Shown here: piece by piece, positions 17,297 to 26,310 of the stretch | How the letters are laid out: the number at the start of each line of letters is the position of its first letter | How positions within the stretch are numbered: position 1 is the stretch's first letter | NCBI RefSeq assembly: GCF_003574355.1 | Contig: NZ_QWLB01000010.1 | Location: 1 to 64,000 of the forward strand | DNA: 64,000 nucleotides | Source: Meiothermus granaticius NBRC 107808 | GTDB taxonomy: Bacteria; Deinococcota; Deinococci; Deinococcales; Thermaceae | Direction: 5' to 3' | Program-made: the position numbers and the translations under genes | Notes under the pieces: model-generated | The model's database searches: none | What the model saw: the letters and a program-made list of their open reading frames with translations, nothing else | What the model was told of the DNA's origin: nothing

Positions 17297-18130
17297 ATGC
17301 TTGCCGCCTATCGCTTTGGGATTAGCCGCTATCAACGGCCCTTACAAGGGTTGACCCGTCCGCTGCGGGTAGCCCAGCTTTCCGATCTACACCTGGGATT
17401 CTGGATACAAAAGGGCTCGTTGGAGGCCTGGATTCGGGCCACCAACGCCGAAGCCCCGGAGCTTGTGGTGATTACTGGGGACCTTACCGACTCCTCGAGA
17501 CCCCACCAGGTTCTTCCCGCTCTTCCTGTCCTCGGCCAGCTCCTCGCCCCGCTGGGGGTCTGGGCCGTATGGGGCAATCACGACTACCGGTTTAATGGCT
17601 ACCGGATCAAAGAGCGGGTTGAAGGCGTTCCCCCCCCGCGCACGTTCTTGAGTGCCTTCGACCCTCCCCAAAAAGTTCCCATGTATCCCCCCGAAGCGCT
17701 GGCCGCCCGGTTGCAGGAGGTTGGGGTCGAGGTCTTGCGCAACCGTGGGGTAAGCCTGCGGGAGGATTTGTTTTTGGCAGGCGTGGACGACCTCTGGCAT
17801 GGAGAGCCCGATGTGGTAGCGGCCTTCCGAGGCGCCCCCCCCCAATCGGCCCGCTTGCTGCTGGCCCACAACCCCGATTACCTCTACCAGGTGGCCCAAG
17901 CGGCCCAGCGCCCCAGTTTTACGCTCTGCGGTCATACCCACGGCGGACAGATCGTGCTGGGCGGCTATGGCCCGGTTTTCACTTCCTCCCAGTACGGCCA
18001 AAAGTTTGCCCAAGGGTTTGTGGAGGATCCGGTCCCGGCTTTTGTCTCGAGGGGTCTGGGCGTCTCATCCGCCCCCCTGCGCTACCGGTGCGACGCGGAG
18101 TTGGTGATCTTCGAGTTTGTACCCCTGTGA
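17297..18130 (+). CDS. metallophosphoesterase, cytosolic paralogue of the preceding gene
   Basis: 277 residues. Same motif set (SDLHLG, ITGDLTD, WGNHDYR, GHTHGGQ), but the protein starts directly at the mature-like N terminus without a signal peptide. ATG 17297 is fixed by a TAGCAT -10 box (17285-17290) 6 bases upstream. It is an apparent tandem duplicate in which the export signal was lost, or never acquired, giving a cytosolic form. Substrate unknown. Confidence 0.88.
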   Translation: MLAAYRFGISRYQRPLQGLTRPLRVAQLSDLHLGFWIQKGSLEAWIRATNAEAPELVVITGDLTDSSRPHQVLPALPVLGQLLAPLGVWAVWGNHDYRFNGYRIKERVEGVPPPRTFLSAFDPPQKVPMYPPEALAARLQEVGVEVLRNRGVSLREDLFLAGVDDLWHGEPDVVAAFRGAPPQSARLLLAHNPDYLYQVAQAAQRPSFTLCGHTHGGQIVLGGYGPVFTSSQYGQKFAQGFVEDPVPAFVSRGLGVSSAPLRYRCDAELVIFEFVPL

Positions 18131-18206
18131 GCTGATTGATAAGCGGGCCCTCCGGGGAAACCCTGGCGGTCTGGGGGTATTTGATCACAACTCATCATTT
18201 TTATGA

Positions 18207-18235
18207 TTGACTTTGATTGAAATAGCGGTTAGATT
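18207..18235 (+). promoter_or_regulatory. promoter of the DeoR/amino-sugar operon
   Basis: TTGACT (18207-18212), 17 bases, TAGATT (18230-18235). About 38 bases of leader precede ATG 18280, which has a GGAGG ribosome site. This is the only evident promoter for the 9-kb gene series downstream. Confidence 0.65.
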
Positions 18236-18246
18236 TGTATAAATCT
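18231..18246 (+). promoter_or_regulatory. inverted repeat (candidate DeoR operator)
   Basis: AGATTT-GTAT-AAATCT overlaps the -10 and start region of the operon promoter. It shares the TTAGATT half-site with the palindrome at 8985-9001. Autoregulation by the DeoR protein is inferred. Confidence 0.5.
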
Positions 18247-18279
18247 GAATATCACCCGTACCCAGCCGCCGGAGGCCCT

Positions 18280-19047
18280 ATGGAGATCCGCCTCAAACAG
18301 ATTCAACAATTCCTCTATACCCAGGGGGCCTCGAGCGTCGAGGAACTCGCCCGCCTCACCGGCTCCTCGCCGGCTACGGTGCGGCGGGACCTGGCCAAGC
18401 TCGAGGAAGCCGGGATCATCGAGCGCACCCATGGGGGAGCCCGCCTGGCCGAGGCCAGCGGGCTCGAGGTGGCCTTCAGCCTGCGGGAGCACCGGCAGCT
18501 CGAGCAGAAACGGGCCATTGCCGCCGCGGCCTATCGCCTGCTGCGCCCGGAGAGCACCGTGTTGATGGATGCCGGCACCACGGTGTTGCAGCTGGCCCGG
18601 GCCATTCGCTTAGAACCCCTGCCCCTTACGGTCATCACCAATGGACTGGCCCTGGCCCAGGAGCTCACCGGGGTGCGGGGGATACGGGTGATCTTTGTGG
18701 GAGGGCTGCTGCGCGAGGACAACCTCTCCAGCGTAGGCCCCTACGCAGAGCTGCTGCTGGAGGAGTTTTTTTGCGACCAGCTCTTCCTTGGGGCCACCGC
18801 GGTCAGTCCGGAAGGGGAGATGCGGACCTTGGATGCAGCAGAGGCTGCGATCAACAAGAAAATGCTGAGCCGGGCCAACGAGCGAATTCTGCTGGCCGAC
18901 AGCAGCAAGTTCGGCAAAACCGGCCCCTTTCGGGTGTCTGGCCTACAGGCCCTGACCCAGGTGATCAGCGACGGGGGGCTCGAGGTAGCCTGGGAGGAGC
19001 GCTTGCAGCGCTGGGGAATTCGGCTCGAGCGGGGGAGGGTGGGATGA
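18280..19047 (+). CDS. DeoR family sugar-phosphate-responsive repressor
   Basis: 255 residues. N-terminal DeoR helix-turn-helix (SSVEELARLTGSSPATVRRDL, with the classic VRRDL) and a C-terminal isomerase-like sensor domain with DAGTT and VFVGG-like loops that bind a sugar phosphate. The start at 18280 is set by GGAGG at 18271. The stop overlaps the next gene by ATGA. It is the first gene of the polysaccharide-use operon and most likely its repressor, relieved by a phosphorylated (amino)sugar. Confidence 0.9.
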   Translation: MEIRLKQIQQFLYTQGASSVEELARLTGSSPATVRRDLAKLEEAGIIERTHGGARLAEASGLEVAFSLREHRQLEQKRAIAAAAYRLLRPESTVLMDAGTTVLQLARAIRLEPLPLTVITNGLALAQELTGVRGIRVIFVGGLLREDNLSSVGPYAELLLEEFFCDQLFLGATAVSPEGEMRTLDAAEAAINKKMLSRANERILLADSSKFGKTGPFRVSGLQALTQVISDGGLEVAWEERLQRWGIRLERGRVG

Positions 19048-19853
19048 GATTGCGCCTCATCCCCCTTTGGCTGGTGATGGCCTGGCTCTTGCCGGTCAGC
19101 CTGGCCCAGTCCCAGCCCAGCCGCCTGGCCACCATTCGGTCGTTTGTGGTCTACTACGGCACCAACCAGGCCTTCGCCAAGCAGCTCAGCCAGTTCGATC
19201 TGGCCATCGTGCAACCCAACACCCTGAGCTACCCTCAGCTCCGCAAGCTTCAGGCCCAGGGCACCCGGGTGGTGGCCTATCTGAGCGTAGGGGAAGCCGA
19301 AGGCTACATGGTTGGGCTGCCCAAAGCCTGGGTGCTGGGCACCAACCCCAACTGGGGCAGCAAGTACATGGACGCCAACCAGGCCGGTTGGCGCGAGGCC
19401 GTGCTGCAGCGGGCCAAGGACATCCTCGAGATCGGCTTCGACGGGCTGTTCTTGGACACGGTGGATACCGTAGACCTCTTCCCCAAAACCAAGCCCGGCA
19501 TGGTCCAGCTGATCCGGGCCCTGCGCCAGAGCTTCCCCAAAGCGATACTGGTGCAGAACCGGGGGTTTGCCGTGCTGCCCCAGACCGCTCCCTTTCTGGA
19601 TGCGGTGATGTTCGAGGATTTCAGCACCCTCTACAACTTCAACGACGGAACCTACCAGGCCCACGAGGGCGACCCCCGCCCCCTCTTCCCCTATCTAAAG
19701 CGCGGGCTCAAGGTGCTGGCGCTGGATTACGCCCTGCCCACCCAGACCGCGCTGATCCAGCGGGCCTACTCGAGAGCGCGGCGGTATGGGTTCGTGCCCT
19801 ACGTGACCACCATCAGCCTCAACGAAGTCAGCCCTGCGCCAGGAAGCCGATGA
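19044..19853 (+). CDS. secreted GH114 / TM1410-like glycosidase (endo-alpha-1,4-galactosaminidase type)
   Basis: 269 residues. A signal peptide (about 1-21, ending SLAQ) is followed by a TIM-barrel domain of the GH114 group. Family hallmarks are AYLSVGEAE (about 79-87) and GFDGLFLDTVD (about 131-141), with a downstream QNRG. Characterised members cut alpha-1,4-linked galactosamine polymers, and PelA hydrolase domains are relatives. It sits inside a sugar-import operon (ATGA overlaps on both sides), which argues for degrading an extracellular polymer. Exact linkage is inference. Confidence 0.75.
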   Translation: MRLRLIPLWLVMAWLLPVSLAQSQPSRLATIRSFVVYYGTNQAFAKQLSQFDLAIVQPNTLSYPQLRKLQAQGTRVVAYLSVGEAEGYMVGLPKAWVLGTNPNWGSKYMDANQAGWREAVLQRAKDILEIGFDGLFLDTVDTVDLFPKTKPGMVQLIRALRQSFPKAILVQNRGFAVLPQTAPFLDAVMFEDFSTLYNFNDGTYQAHEGDPRPLFPYLKRGLKVLALDYALPTQTALIQRAYSRARRYGFVPYVTTISLNEVSPAPGSR

Positions 19854-20740
19854 TGACCCACCAATCCCCATCCCTAACCCGCCCCGCTCGCCCAAGCACC
19901 AGCCTGCGCCGCGAGGAGGCCCTGTGGGGCCTGCTGCTAGTCGCCCCCAGCACCTTGGTGGTGTTGGTCTTTGCCCTCCTGCCCATCCTGGGTTCGCTGG
20001 GGGTTTCCTTCACCGACTGGGGGGGGCTCTCGAGGCCCGAGTGGGTGGGCCTGGCCAACTACCAAAAGGCCCTAACCAACGACCCCAAAGCCCTGCGCTA
20101 CCTTCTACAAACCCTGATCTTTTCGGCGTTCGCGGTTCCGCTGGGGCTGTTGGTCTCGCTGGCCATCGCCAGCCTGATCCACAATGTCAGCTCCCCTGCG
20201 GTACGGGGTTTCTTTCGCACCCTCTACTACCTGCCCATGGTCACGGTAGGGGTGGCCACCGCCCTGCTCTGGCAAGCCCTCTTCGGGGCCACCGGGGTCA
20301 ACTGGCTCAACCAACCCAGCACGGTGATCCCCGCCGTTGCTTTTTTTACGGTCTGGCAGGGGGCCGGCTCCTCCATCATCCTGTTCCTGGCCGCTCTGGC
20401 CAACGTACCCAAGGAGCTGTATGAGGCGGCCCAGCTCGATGGCGCACGCCCGTCCCAGTTGTTTCGCTTCATCACCCTGCCGCAGATCAGCCCGACCCTC
20501 TTTTTGGTGTTGGTGCTCTCGCTGATCGGGAGCCTGCAGGTCTTCGAAGCCATCCTGTTCATGACCAAAGGGGGCCCCGGTGACAGCAGCACCACCATCG
20601 CTTTCTACATCTACAAATCGGCGTTCAGCTACTTCCGCATGGGGTATGCCACCGCGCTCTCCTGGCTGCTGGCCCTGGGCTTGATCGTGTTGTTGGTGGC
20701 GCAGTGGCGGCTACAACGACGGTGGGTGCACTATGAATAG
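19850..20740 (+). CDS. sugar ABC transporter permease (MalF/UgpA type)
   Basis: 296 residues with about six membrane spans and an EAA loop (LYEAAQLDGARPSQLFRFITLP). ATG 19850 has AGGAAG upstream and overlaps the GH114 stop. With the next gene it forms a CUT1-type channel for oligosaccharides. No ATPase is encoded here, as is usual where a shared MsmK/MalK ATPase serves several CUT1 importers. Confidence 0.88.
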   Translation: MMTHQSPSLTRPARPSTSLRREEALWGLLLVAPSTLVVLVFALLPILGSLGVSFTDWGGLSRPEWVGLANYQKALTNDPKALRYLLQTLIFSAFAVPLGLLVSLAIASLIHNVSSPAVRGFFRTLYYLPMVTVGVATALLWQALFGATGVNWLNQPSTVIPAVAFFTVWQGAGSSIILFLAALANVPKELYEAAQLDGARPSQLFRFITLPQISPTLFLVLVLSLIGSLQVFEAILFMTKGGPGDSSTTIAFYIYKSAFSYFRMGYATALSWLLALGLIVLLVAQWRLQRRWVHYE

Positions 20741-21560
20741 GCGTCTTTCGCCAATCCAGGGGGTACTCGTCGCGGTGCTCGGTTTGGGCGGGCTCTTGAT
20801 CGTGCTGCCCTTCCTGTGGATGGTCTTCACCGCCTTCAAAACACCGGACGATGCCTATGCCTGGCCTCCCACCCTGTTGCCTAAGGTATGGATCGCGGGC
20901 AATTTCAAAAAGCTGTTCGAGCTGATCCCCTTTGGCCAGATGTTTTGGAATTCCCTCTGGACCTCGGCAGTGATCGCCTCATTCAACATTCTGCTGGGAG
21001 CCCCGGCGGCCTATGCCTTTGCCCGCCTGCGCTTCCCGGGCAAAAGCCTGTGGTTCAACAGCCACCTGCTCTCGATGGTGGTCCCCTGGCAGATCACGCT
21101 AATCCCCACCTTCTTGCTGGTTCGGTGGTTCGGCTGGGTGGATAGCTTTGCTGCACTGATCGTTCCCAGCCTGACCAGCGGTTATGCGGTCTTCATGCTG
21201 TACCAGTTCTTTCGCAGCCTGCCCCGCTCGCTCGAGGAGAGCGTGCTGATGGATGGGGGTAGCTGGGGCACGGCCCTGCGCTACATCGCCCTGCCGCTCT
21301 CGAGCGGGGCGGTGGCCGCGGTGTGGATGCTGAGCTTTTTGGGCAACTGGTCCTCGTTTGTTTGGCCCAGCATCGTGCTTAACTCTCCGGAGAAGATGGT
21401 ATTGCCGGTGGGGCTTCTGGCCCTGCAAAACCACTTCGCCATCAACGTTCCGGTGCTGATGGCCGGTTCCGCCCTGGCCGTGCTGCCCACCATCGTGGCC
21501 TATCTGTTCGTCCAGCGCTACCTCACCGACGCCGCGCTCTCGAGCGGGATGAAAGGGTGA
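20733..21560 (+). CDS. sugar ABC transporter permease (MalG/UgpE type)
   Basis: 275 residues with about six spans and an EAA loop (LEESVLMDGGSWGTALRYIALP). It overlaps the preceding permease by 8 bases. Second channel subunit of the CUT1 importer. Confidence 0.88.
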   Translation: MNRRLSPIQGVLVAVLGLGGLLIVLPFLWMVFTAFKTPDDAYAWPPTLLPKVWIAGNFKKLFELIPFGQMFWNSLWTSAVIASFNILLGAPAAYAFARLRFPGKSLWFNSHLLSMVVPWQITLIPTFLLVRWFGWVDSFAALIVPSLTSGYAVFMLYQFFRSLPRSLEESVLMDGGSWGTALRYIALPLSSGAVAAVWMLSFLGNWSSFVWPSIVLNSPEKMVLPVGLLALQNHFAINVPVLMAGSALAVLPTIVAYLFVQRYLTDAALSSGMKG

Positions 21561-21667
21561 AGCATGCCGGCGGATCCCCTTCGCTGCGAGCGAGGCCCAC
21601 CCCCCACCTCGAGCCCCCTCGGCCCCAAGGTATCCATGCTCATGCCTACACATCCAGGAGGAGTTTG

Positions 21668-22930
21668 ATGAAAAAACTGGTCACATTGCTGCTCGCCGCC
21701 ACCCTGGGTCTGGCCGCCGCCCAGACCACCCTCACCTATGCCACCTGGGATGCCACCCGGGAGAAAGCCGACCGTAAGCTGATCGCCGCGTTCGAAGCGG
21801 CCAATCCAGGGATCAAGGTCAAGTACAACCTGGTGCCCTGGGACACCTACTGGCAGAAGGCCTCGGCCATGGTAGCGGGCGGGGTAACCTTCGATGTGAT
21901 GTGGATGGATCTGGACAACTTCCCCTTCTACGCCTCGCAAGGGGCCTTGGAACCCATCCCCCTCGACGCGGCAGAGAAGGCCAAGTATCCGGCCCAGTCC
22001 CTGGCCCCCTACCTGATCGGAGATGGCAGCCAGACCTACGGCCTGCCCCTGGGGCCACAGGCGGTCTGTGTTTTCATCAATCGGGCTCTGTTCAAAGAGC
22101 GGGGGGTGCCCATCCCCACCACCGGCTGGACCTGGGACCAGATGCTCAGCGCAGCCCAAAAGCTCACCTTCAGCAAGGGAGGAAAGCGCTACTGGGGCAT
22201 CAACGGCTCGGACCTGCAGCCTGACCTCGAGTACGGCATGAGCTTCTACTACACCTTTGGCGGCAAGGGCATCATCCAGAAAACCGCCAACGGCTACACC
22301 CCGAACCTCGAGGCCACCTTCCGCCAAACCGCCCAGCGCCTCTACGACCTGATCTACAAGTACAAGGTCTCCCCCACCGCCAACGATACCCCTCAAGCCG
22401 CCTACCAGCTCTTCCAGGCCGGGCAGTTGGGGATCTATGTCGAAGGCACCTGGATGACCGGGGTCTGGGCTGAGACCCCTGGGCTGGACTGGGCCTTTGC
22501 TCCCTTCCCCACGCTCAAGGCCGGGGAACCCCCCAGACCGCTCTACAGCGCCCATGCCCTGGTCATCCCCAAGGCCTCCAAGCAGAAGTCTGCGGCCCTC
22601 ACCTTCGCCCGCTGGATCACCACCAGTCCCCAGGCCGGGAAGATCCTGGCCGAGAACGGCCTGCTCCCCACCCAGCCTGACCCTTACGAAAAGCTGTTCC
22701 TGAACGCCCTCAAGGGGCGCAACGGGGAGGTGATCTTCCAGCAGCTCAAAACCTCGGAGATTCGCTTCAGCAACCTGCGCACGGTCTCCAACCTGCCCGA
22801 GGTGTTGAACGCCCTCAACGCCGACTTGAACCTGGCCTGGACAGGGAATCTCCCGCTGGATAAAGCCATTGACAAAGCCAACACCGACATGGGGGCCCTG
22901 CTCAAGGAATCCAAGGAGCTCAAGTATTGA
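21668..22930 (+). CDS. sugar ABC transporter solute-binding protein
   Basis: 420 residues. Signal peptide at about 1-19 (MKKLVTLLLAATLGLAAAQ) without a lipobox Cys, so a free or peptidoglycan-associated periplasmic protein. The rest is a family 1 solute-binding fold (TYATWDATRE start, many aromatic residues). ATG 21668 has AGGAGG upstream; the frame is open earlier but the signal peptide sets the start. It binds the oligosaccharide for the two upstream permeases. Confidence 0.9.
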   Translation: MKKLVTLLLAATLGLAAAQTTLTYATWDATREKADRKLIAAFEAANPGIKVKYNLVPWDTYWQKASAMVAGGVTFDVMWMDLDNFPFYASQGALEPIPLDAAEKAKYPAQSLAPYLIGDGSQTYGLPLGPQAVCVFINRALFKERGVPIPTTGWTWDQMLSAAQKLTFSKGGKRYWGINGSDLQPDLEYGMSFYYTFGGKGIIQKTANGYTPNLEATFRQTAQRLYDLIYKYKVSPTANDTPQAAYQLFQAGQLGIYVEGTWMTGVWAETPGLDWAFAPFPTLKAGEPPRPLYSAHALVIPKASKQKSAALTFARWITTSPQAGKILAENGLLPTQPDPYEKLFLNALKGRNGEVIFQQLKTSEIRFSNLRTVSNLPEVLNALNADLNLAWTGNLPLDKAIDKANTDMGALLKESKELKY

Positions 22931-23071
22931 AGGCTGGCCTCGAGCCCCGCGCCGCCACACCATGGTCAAGGCTATATCGCTATTCTGGACATCCATTCCT
23001 GCCCTCACCGGGGAGGAGCGGGGAGCCAATACCCCCCTTCCCACCGGTGCAGGCGCGGCTGGGGGTGCGGC

Positions 23072-24010
23072 ATGAACTGGGTGCTGGGGGTAGACGGCGG
23101 CGGCAGTAAAACCCTGATGGCCCTCGCCAGTCCGGAAGGTCAGGTACAGGGGCCATTCCGGGCTGAGGGGGTTAATCCCTTTGACAATGCGTCCTGGAAG
23201 CAGCACCTAACCGGGCTGCTGCAACAGCTCCCCTGCTCAGGGTCAGAGATCGCCTACGCAGCCCTGGGCCTGCCGGGGTATGGCGAGGTGCCTCGAGTCA
23301 GCGCAGAACAAGTGGAGACGGTGGGCACAGCGCTAACCCAAACGGCTTTTGCGGTGCTCAACGATGTAGAAGTGGCGTTCGTGGGGGCCCACCCAGGCCA
23401 AGCCGGGGTTCTGATACTCTCCGGCACAGGTTCCATGGCCTGGGCGGCCTCGGCCCACCGCCAGCTCCGGGTGGGGGGCTGGGGCGATGGCTTCGGAGAC
23501 GAGGGAAGCGCCTACTGGATTGGCCAACGCGCCCTGGGCTCCCTCAGCAAGGCCCTGGATGGACGTTTGGAGGATCCCGGGTTTGCGAGCGGGATGCTCG
23601 AGGCCATCGGGGCGCGAGACGGCGAGGGTCTGCTGGAGTGGTTTTACCGCCTCGAGCACCCCCGTTCGGGAATTGCGCGGCTCGCCCAGAGCGTAGACCG
23701 CCTGGCTGGACAAGGCAACCCCACCGCTCGAGCCCTGCTCAAGCTGGCCGCGGACGAGCTGGTTCTGCTGGCCCAGGCGGCCTTCCGGCAACTGGGCGAC
23801 CCCGCGGCTCACCACTTCAGCTATGCCGGCAGCGTTTTCAACAGCGCCTTGATCAAAGCCTGGGTGGGTGAGGCCTTGCAGCCGCTGGGCACCTGGGCTC
23901 CCCCGGCACTGCCTCCCATCGGAGGGGCGTTGCTCTATGCCGCCCGCAAAGCCGGTTGGCCGGTAGATCCTGGGTGGATCGCCCGTCTAAAACAAGAACT
24001 ACAGGATTGA
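23072..24010 (+). CDS. BadF/BadG-type ATPase, N-acetylglucosamine-kinase-like sugar kinase
   Basis: 312 residues. The phosphate-1 motif LGVDGGGSKT (about 5-14) and a second ATP motif (ILSGTGSMAW, about 115-124) identify the ASKHA fold as in eukaryotic-type GlcNAc kinases and glucosamine kinases. Placed between a sugar importer and a SIS enzyme, it probably phosphorylates an imported amino sugar in the cytosol. The preceding 141 bases show no feature. Confidence 0.82.
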   Translation: MNWVLGVDGGGSKTLMALASPEGQVQGPFRAEGVNPFDNASWKQHLTGLLQQLPCSGSEIAYAALGLPGYGEVPRVSAEQVETVGTALTQTAFAVLNDVEVAFVGAHPGQAGVLILSGTGSMAWAASAHRQLRVGGWGDGFGDEGSAYWIGQRALGSLSKALDGRLEDPGFASGMLEAIGARDGEGLLEWFYRLEHPRSGIARLAQSVDRLAGQGNPTARALLKLAADELVLLAQAAFRQLGDPAAHHFSYAGSVFNSALIKAWVGEALQPLGTWAPPALPPIGGALLYAARKAGWPVDPGWIARLKQELQD

Positions 24011-24022
24011 GGACAAGGGCCA

Positions 24023-24985
24023 ATGAACGATACCGAACGTGGAATCTTTGAGCAGTTCACCTACTGGCAACAACCCATCCAGGGCCTGGAGACCGTTCGC
24101 CTCAACCCGGCCCAGCCCATCGCGGTGGTGGGCTGTGGAACCTCCTATTATCTGGCCCAAACCCTGGCCGCCACCCTTAATCGGCTGGGCAAATCCGCCA
24201 TAGCGGTGCCGGGTGGAGAGTGGCTTCTCCACCCCACGGCCTACCAAGCCACCCAGGGCCCGATACAGGTGTTGGCCCTCTCGCGCAGCGGCGAGACCAC
24301 CGAAACCGTGGCCGCAGCCCGCAACAGCCGGGCCGCAGGGCATCGCGTGATCGGAATCACCTGCGCTAAAGGGAGCAGCTTGGCCGCGGTTTCCGACCAT
24401 ATCCTCGAGCTCGAGACCCATCCGCTGGAGGGTATCGTAATGACCGCTTCAGCCAGCCTGATGCTGTGGGCCGGGCTCCGGTTAGCCGGTTTGGCCGTGC
24501 CCCCAGGCTTTGCGGAGCGCGCCCAGCACTTGCTGGAGGCCAGCGCCCCCAAACTGAGCACCCTGCCCCTTAACCAAGGGCATTTGGTGTATCTCGGGGC
24601 CGCTGAGCTGTATGGGATCGCCAATGAAGCAGCCCTCAAGGCCCAGGAGATGAGCCTGAGCCTGGTGCAGGCCTACCATCCTATGGAGTACCGCCACGGC
24701 CCCATCTCGATGGTCGAAAAAGGGGTTCTGGCCACCCTGCTCTACCACCCCGCCGGGCTGCCGGAAGAGACCGCCTTGGCTCGAGAGCTGGAGGCCAAAG
24801 GGGCTACGGTGTTGGGCCTGGGGGGACCCGGCCAGGTGAGCCTGGAGCTGGATGAACCCAACCCAGCCCTGCGGGGATTGCTGCTGCTGCCAGTGCTCCA
24901 GCTCCTAGGCGAACGCATCGCCCAGGCCAAGGGCTTAGACTCCACCGCCCCCCGCCACTTGAGCAAAGTGGTGACCTTGTCCTGA
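24023..24985 (+). CDS. SIS-domain phosphosugar isomerase/deaminase (AgaS / GlmS C-domain type)
   Basis: 320 residues with two SIS domains. The first has VVGCGTSYYLA and ALSRSGETTETV (sugar phosphate loop); the second has the EAALKAQEMSLSLVQAY segment and EYRHGP, close to GlmS and AgaS. Such enzymes convert glucosamine-6-P or galactosamine-6-P to the keto sugar, often with deamination. It lies 12 bases after the kinase, which supports an amino-sugar pathway. Confidence 0.82.
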   Translation: MNDTERGIFEQFTYWQQPIQGLETVRLNPAQPIAVVGCGTSYYLAQTLAATLNRLGKSAIAVPGGEWLLHPTAYQATQGPIQVLALSRSGETTETVAAARNSRAAGHRVIGITCAKGSSLAAVSDHILELETHPLEGIVMTASASLMLWAGLRLAGLAVPPGFAERAQHLLEASAPKLSTLPLNQGHLVYLGAAELYGIANEAALKAQEMSLSLVQAYHPMEYRHGPISMVEKGVLATLLYHPAGLPEETALARELEAKGATVLGLGGPGQVSLELDEPNPALRGLLLLPVLQLLGERIAQAKGLDSTAPRHLSKVVTLS

Positions 24986-24999
24986 GCTGGGGAGGAAAC

Positions 25000-26310
25000 G
25001 TGACCGCTCGCCCCAAAATTACCTTGATTGGCGCAGGCAGCGCGGTGTTTGCCCGCCAGATCGTGACCGACATCCTGAGCATCGAGGGGCTGCCCACAGG
25101 CCGATTCGCCTTGGTGGACCTCGACCCTGAACGGCTGGAGCTGGCCCGCCGGATCACCGAGCGGGTGATACAGCTCAAAGGGCGCGACTGGGAGGTGCAG
25201 GCCTCCACCGAACGGAAGGAAGTGCTGGCGGGAAGCGATTTTGTCATCAACACCATCGAGGTAGGGGGGCTCGAGAACGTCCGCTACGACTACGAGATTC
25301 CGCTCAAATACGGCGTGGATCAGTGCATTGGCGATACCATCGGGCCGGGCGGCATTTTCAAGGCCCTGCGCACCGGGGCGGCCTGGCTCGAGATTTTGCG
25401 CGACATAGAACGGCTTTGCCCCCACGCGGTGGTGATGAACTACACCAACCCCATGAGCATCCTCACCCTGGTGGGCCTCGAGGCCACCCGGCTACAGGTG
25501 GTGGGGCTGTGCCACAGCGTGCAGGGCAGCTCGCAGCAACTGGCAGAGTACCTCCAGGTGCCCTACGAGCAGCTCGACTGGCGCTGTGCCGGGATCAACC
25601 ACAACGCCTGGTTCACCCGCCTCGAGGTTGGCGGGGTAGACCAGTACCCCATCCTGCTGGAGCGCATCCAAGACCCCGCCCTCTACGAGCGCGACCCCAT
25701 CCGCTTTGAGTGGGTCAAGCACTTCAGGGCATACCCCACCGAGTCCAGCGGTCATTTCTCCGAGTACAGCCCCTACTTCCGCAAACGCCCCGACCTGATC
25801 ACTCGCTACACCCGCGCGGGGTACTTGGGCGAAAGCGGGTTCTACGCCAACCACTGGCCCCAGTGGCGCAAGGAGTCGGATGAATACATTCGGGCCATGC
25901 TGAACGGCAGGGAAGAAATTCCGCTCGAGCGCAGCCCCGAGTACGCCGCCGACATCGTAGAAGCAAAGATGCTTAACCAAGCCAAGGTGATTTACGGCAA
26001 CGTCTTCAACCACGGCCTGATTGACAACCTCGGCCCGGGTTGTGTGGAGGTGCCTTGCCTGGTAGACCGCAAGGGCCTCCAGCCCACCCACTTCGGCCCC
26101 CTGCCCGAGCACCTCGCCGCCCACAACCGCGCCCACATGGCGGTGCATGCCCTAATGGTGCAGGCCATCCTGGGCAAAAACCGCCAGGCCGCCAAATATG
26201 CCCTAATGCTGGACCCGCTGACCGCCGCGGTCTGCTCCCCTGCGGAAATTGATGCCCTGTTCGAGGAGATGTGGGCGGCGGAGGCAGGGTTTTTGGGGGC
26301 TTATGCATGA
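25000..26310 (+). CDS. GH4 family glycosidase, alpha-galactosidase type
   Basis: 436 residues. An NAD-binding N terminus (ITLIGAGSAVFAR), NYTNPM (147-152) and Mn ligands Cys171 and His201 (GINHNAW) define GH4. The CHSV motif (171-174) is the form seen in MelA alpha-galactosidases, unlike CHEV of alpha-glucosidases. GH4 works by NAD-dependent oxidation-elimination, inside the cell. GTG 25000 has GGAGG upstream. In this operon it may remove alpha-linked galactose or galactosamine units from imported oligomers. Confidence 0.88.
   Translation: MTARPKITLIGAGSAVFARQIVTDILSIEGLPTGRFALVDLDPERLELARRITERVIQLKGRDWEVQASTERKEVLAGSDFVINTIEVGGLENVRYDYEIPLKYGVDQCIGDTIGPGGIFKALRTGAAWLEILRDIERLCPHAVVMNYTNPMSILTLVGLEATRLQVVGLCHSVQGSSQQLAEYLQVPYEQLDWRCAGINHNAWFTRLEVGGVDQYPILLERIQDPALYERDPIRFEWVKHFRAYPTESSGHFSEYSPYFRKRPDLITRYTRAGYLGESGFYANHWPQWRKESDEYIRAMLNGREEIPLERSPEYAADIVEAKMLNQAKVIYGNVFNHGLIDNLGPGCVEVPCLVDRKGLQPTHFGPLPEHLAAHNRAHMAVHALMVQAILGKNRQAAKYALMLDPLTAAVCSPAEIDALFEEMWAAEAGFLGAYA

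Noticed and set aside
21518-23206. 562-codon open frame on the minus strand opposite the solute-binding gene
   Set aside because: It is antisense to a gene with a signal peptide, ribosome site and clear family. Its Gly/Leu/Val-rich, motif-free sequence is the usual by-product of GC-rich coding DNA.
24023-24985. Calling the SIS gene glmS
   Set aside because: It has the two SIS domains but no N-terminal glutaminase domain (no Cys at position 2), so it is an isomerase/deaminase-type protein.
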